From positions 1 to 13,350 of the forward strand of contig CAYGAW010000127.1 of the NCBI GenBank assembly GCA_964347945.1: 13,350 nt of DNA, written 5' to 3'. The notes under the pieces are model-generated. The model had not been told where the DNA came from, did no database searches, and saw only the letters and a list, made by a program, of their open reading frames with translations. Positions 13,202 through 13,350 of this stretch are shown piece after piece. Every line of letters begins with the position of its first letter. Positions within the stretch are counted from its first letter, which is position 1. The stretch is from CAYGAW01 sp964347945. Lineage in GTDB: Bacteria > Chloroflexota > Anaerolineae > UBA7937 > B3-Chlor. The position numbers were made by a program, and so were the translations under genes.

Positions 13202-13350
13202 ATGATCGAGATGTTCCAGGAGTGGTATGAGAATCGGCATGAGTATGCCAAGTACTGGAAGGACAAGAGAGGCGGCAAGGTCCTCGGATATTTCTGCACG
13301 TATGTCCCAGAGGAGATATGCTATGCGGCGGATATCCTCCCGGTCCGCAT
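13202..13350 (+). CDS. Benzoyl-CoA reductase / 2-hydroxyacyl-CoA dehydratase family subunit, N-terminal fragment
   Basis: The gene starts at ATG 13202 (AAGGAGG 12 nt upstream; in-frame ATGs at 13190 and 13211 are alternatives) and leaves the window after 49 complete codons. The N-terminus has a helical stretch (FQEWYENRHEYAKYWK) and then KVLGYFCTYVPEEICYAADILPVR. This segment is typical of the BcrB/BcrC and HgdA/HgdB family, whose subunits carry a [4Fe-4S] cluster and use low-potential electrons for radical dehydration of 2-hydroxyacyl-CoA or dearomatisation of benzoyl-CoA; the Cys in YFCTYVPEE is a cluster-ligand candidate. Which reaction it performs needs the rest of the gene, partner subunits and the activase. 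Linkage to a PaaX regulator favours aromatic acyl-CoA metabolism but does not prove it. Confidence 0.85.
   Translation, partial: MIEMFQEWYENRHEYAKYWKDKRGGKVLGYFCTYVPEEICYAADILPVR

Overview
The window is a bacterial accessory region of fairly high GC by eye, with every supported gene on the + strand. I see no ribosomal or other marker gene, so taxonomy is a guess. The gene types (a CapD-type membrane/SDR fusion, a bifunctional formiminotransferase-cyclodeaminase, PaaX, a benzoyl-CoA reductase-type protein, heavy GTG/TTG start use and overlapping genes) would fit an anaerobic Chloroflexota-like lineage. That is an impression, not a demonstration.

Region 1 (1-6435) is a surface-glycan biosynthesis cluster. 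It runs: the 3' end of a UDP-GlcNAc 2-epimerase-like gene, a GT4 glycosyltransferase, an ExoA-like GT2 glycosyltransferase with a C-terminal membrane part, a GNAT acetyltransferase, a DegT/ArnB-type PLP sugar aminotransferase, a small PglC/WcaJ-type phosphoglycosyl transferase, and a membrane protein joining a CapD/PglF-type four-helix N-terminus to an extended-SDR nucleotide-sugar epimerase/dehydratase. The first six genes overlap or nearly abut. The last has its own candidate -10 element and a possibly leaderless start. Together they could make and modify an amino-sugar nucleotide, load the first sugar onto a lipid carrier and extend it.

Region 2 (6436-11935) is a separate tight gene string behind a good ribosome binding site. 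It holds formiminotransferase-cyclodeaminase (folate-dependent one-carbon metabolism), a YdcF/DUF218 membrane-anchored protein, a CPBP (CAAX-protease-like) intramembrane protease, and a lipoprotein M28 zinc aminopeptidase with a PA-like insert and a C-terminal GATase-1-like domain. The last three are envelope proteins.

Region 3 (11936-13350) is a regulatory module. A PaaX-family repressor with its own promoter is followed by a near-consensus sigma70 promoter (TTGACA-N17-TACAAT) and a leader of about 160 nt. After that comes the start of a benzoyl-CoA reductase/2-hydroxyacyl-CoA dehydratase subunit gene that runs off the window. The paaX promoter and the downstream promoter each carry, just past the -10 element, the same bipartite inverted repeat with identical spacing (ATRTGGCR-N25-TGACAYAT) and a compensatory base change. 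I propose this as the PaaX operator. The leader also holds a possible leaderless 26-codon ORF, a perfect 10-bp stem-loop, and an anti-Shine-Dalgarno sequence next to that ORF's stop codon, suggesting translational control. These regulatory features are the most novel part of the window.
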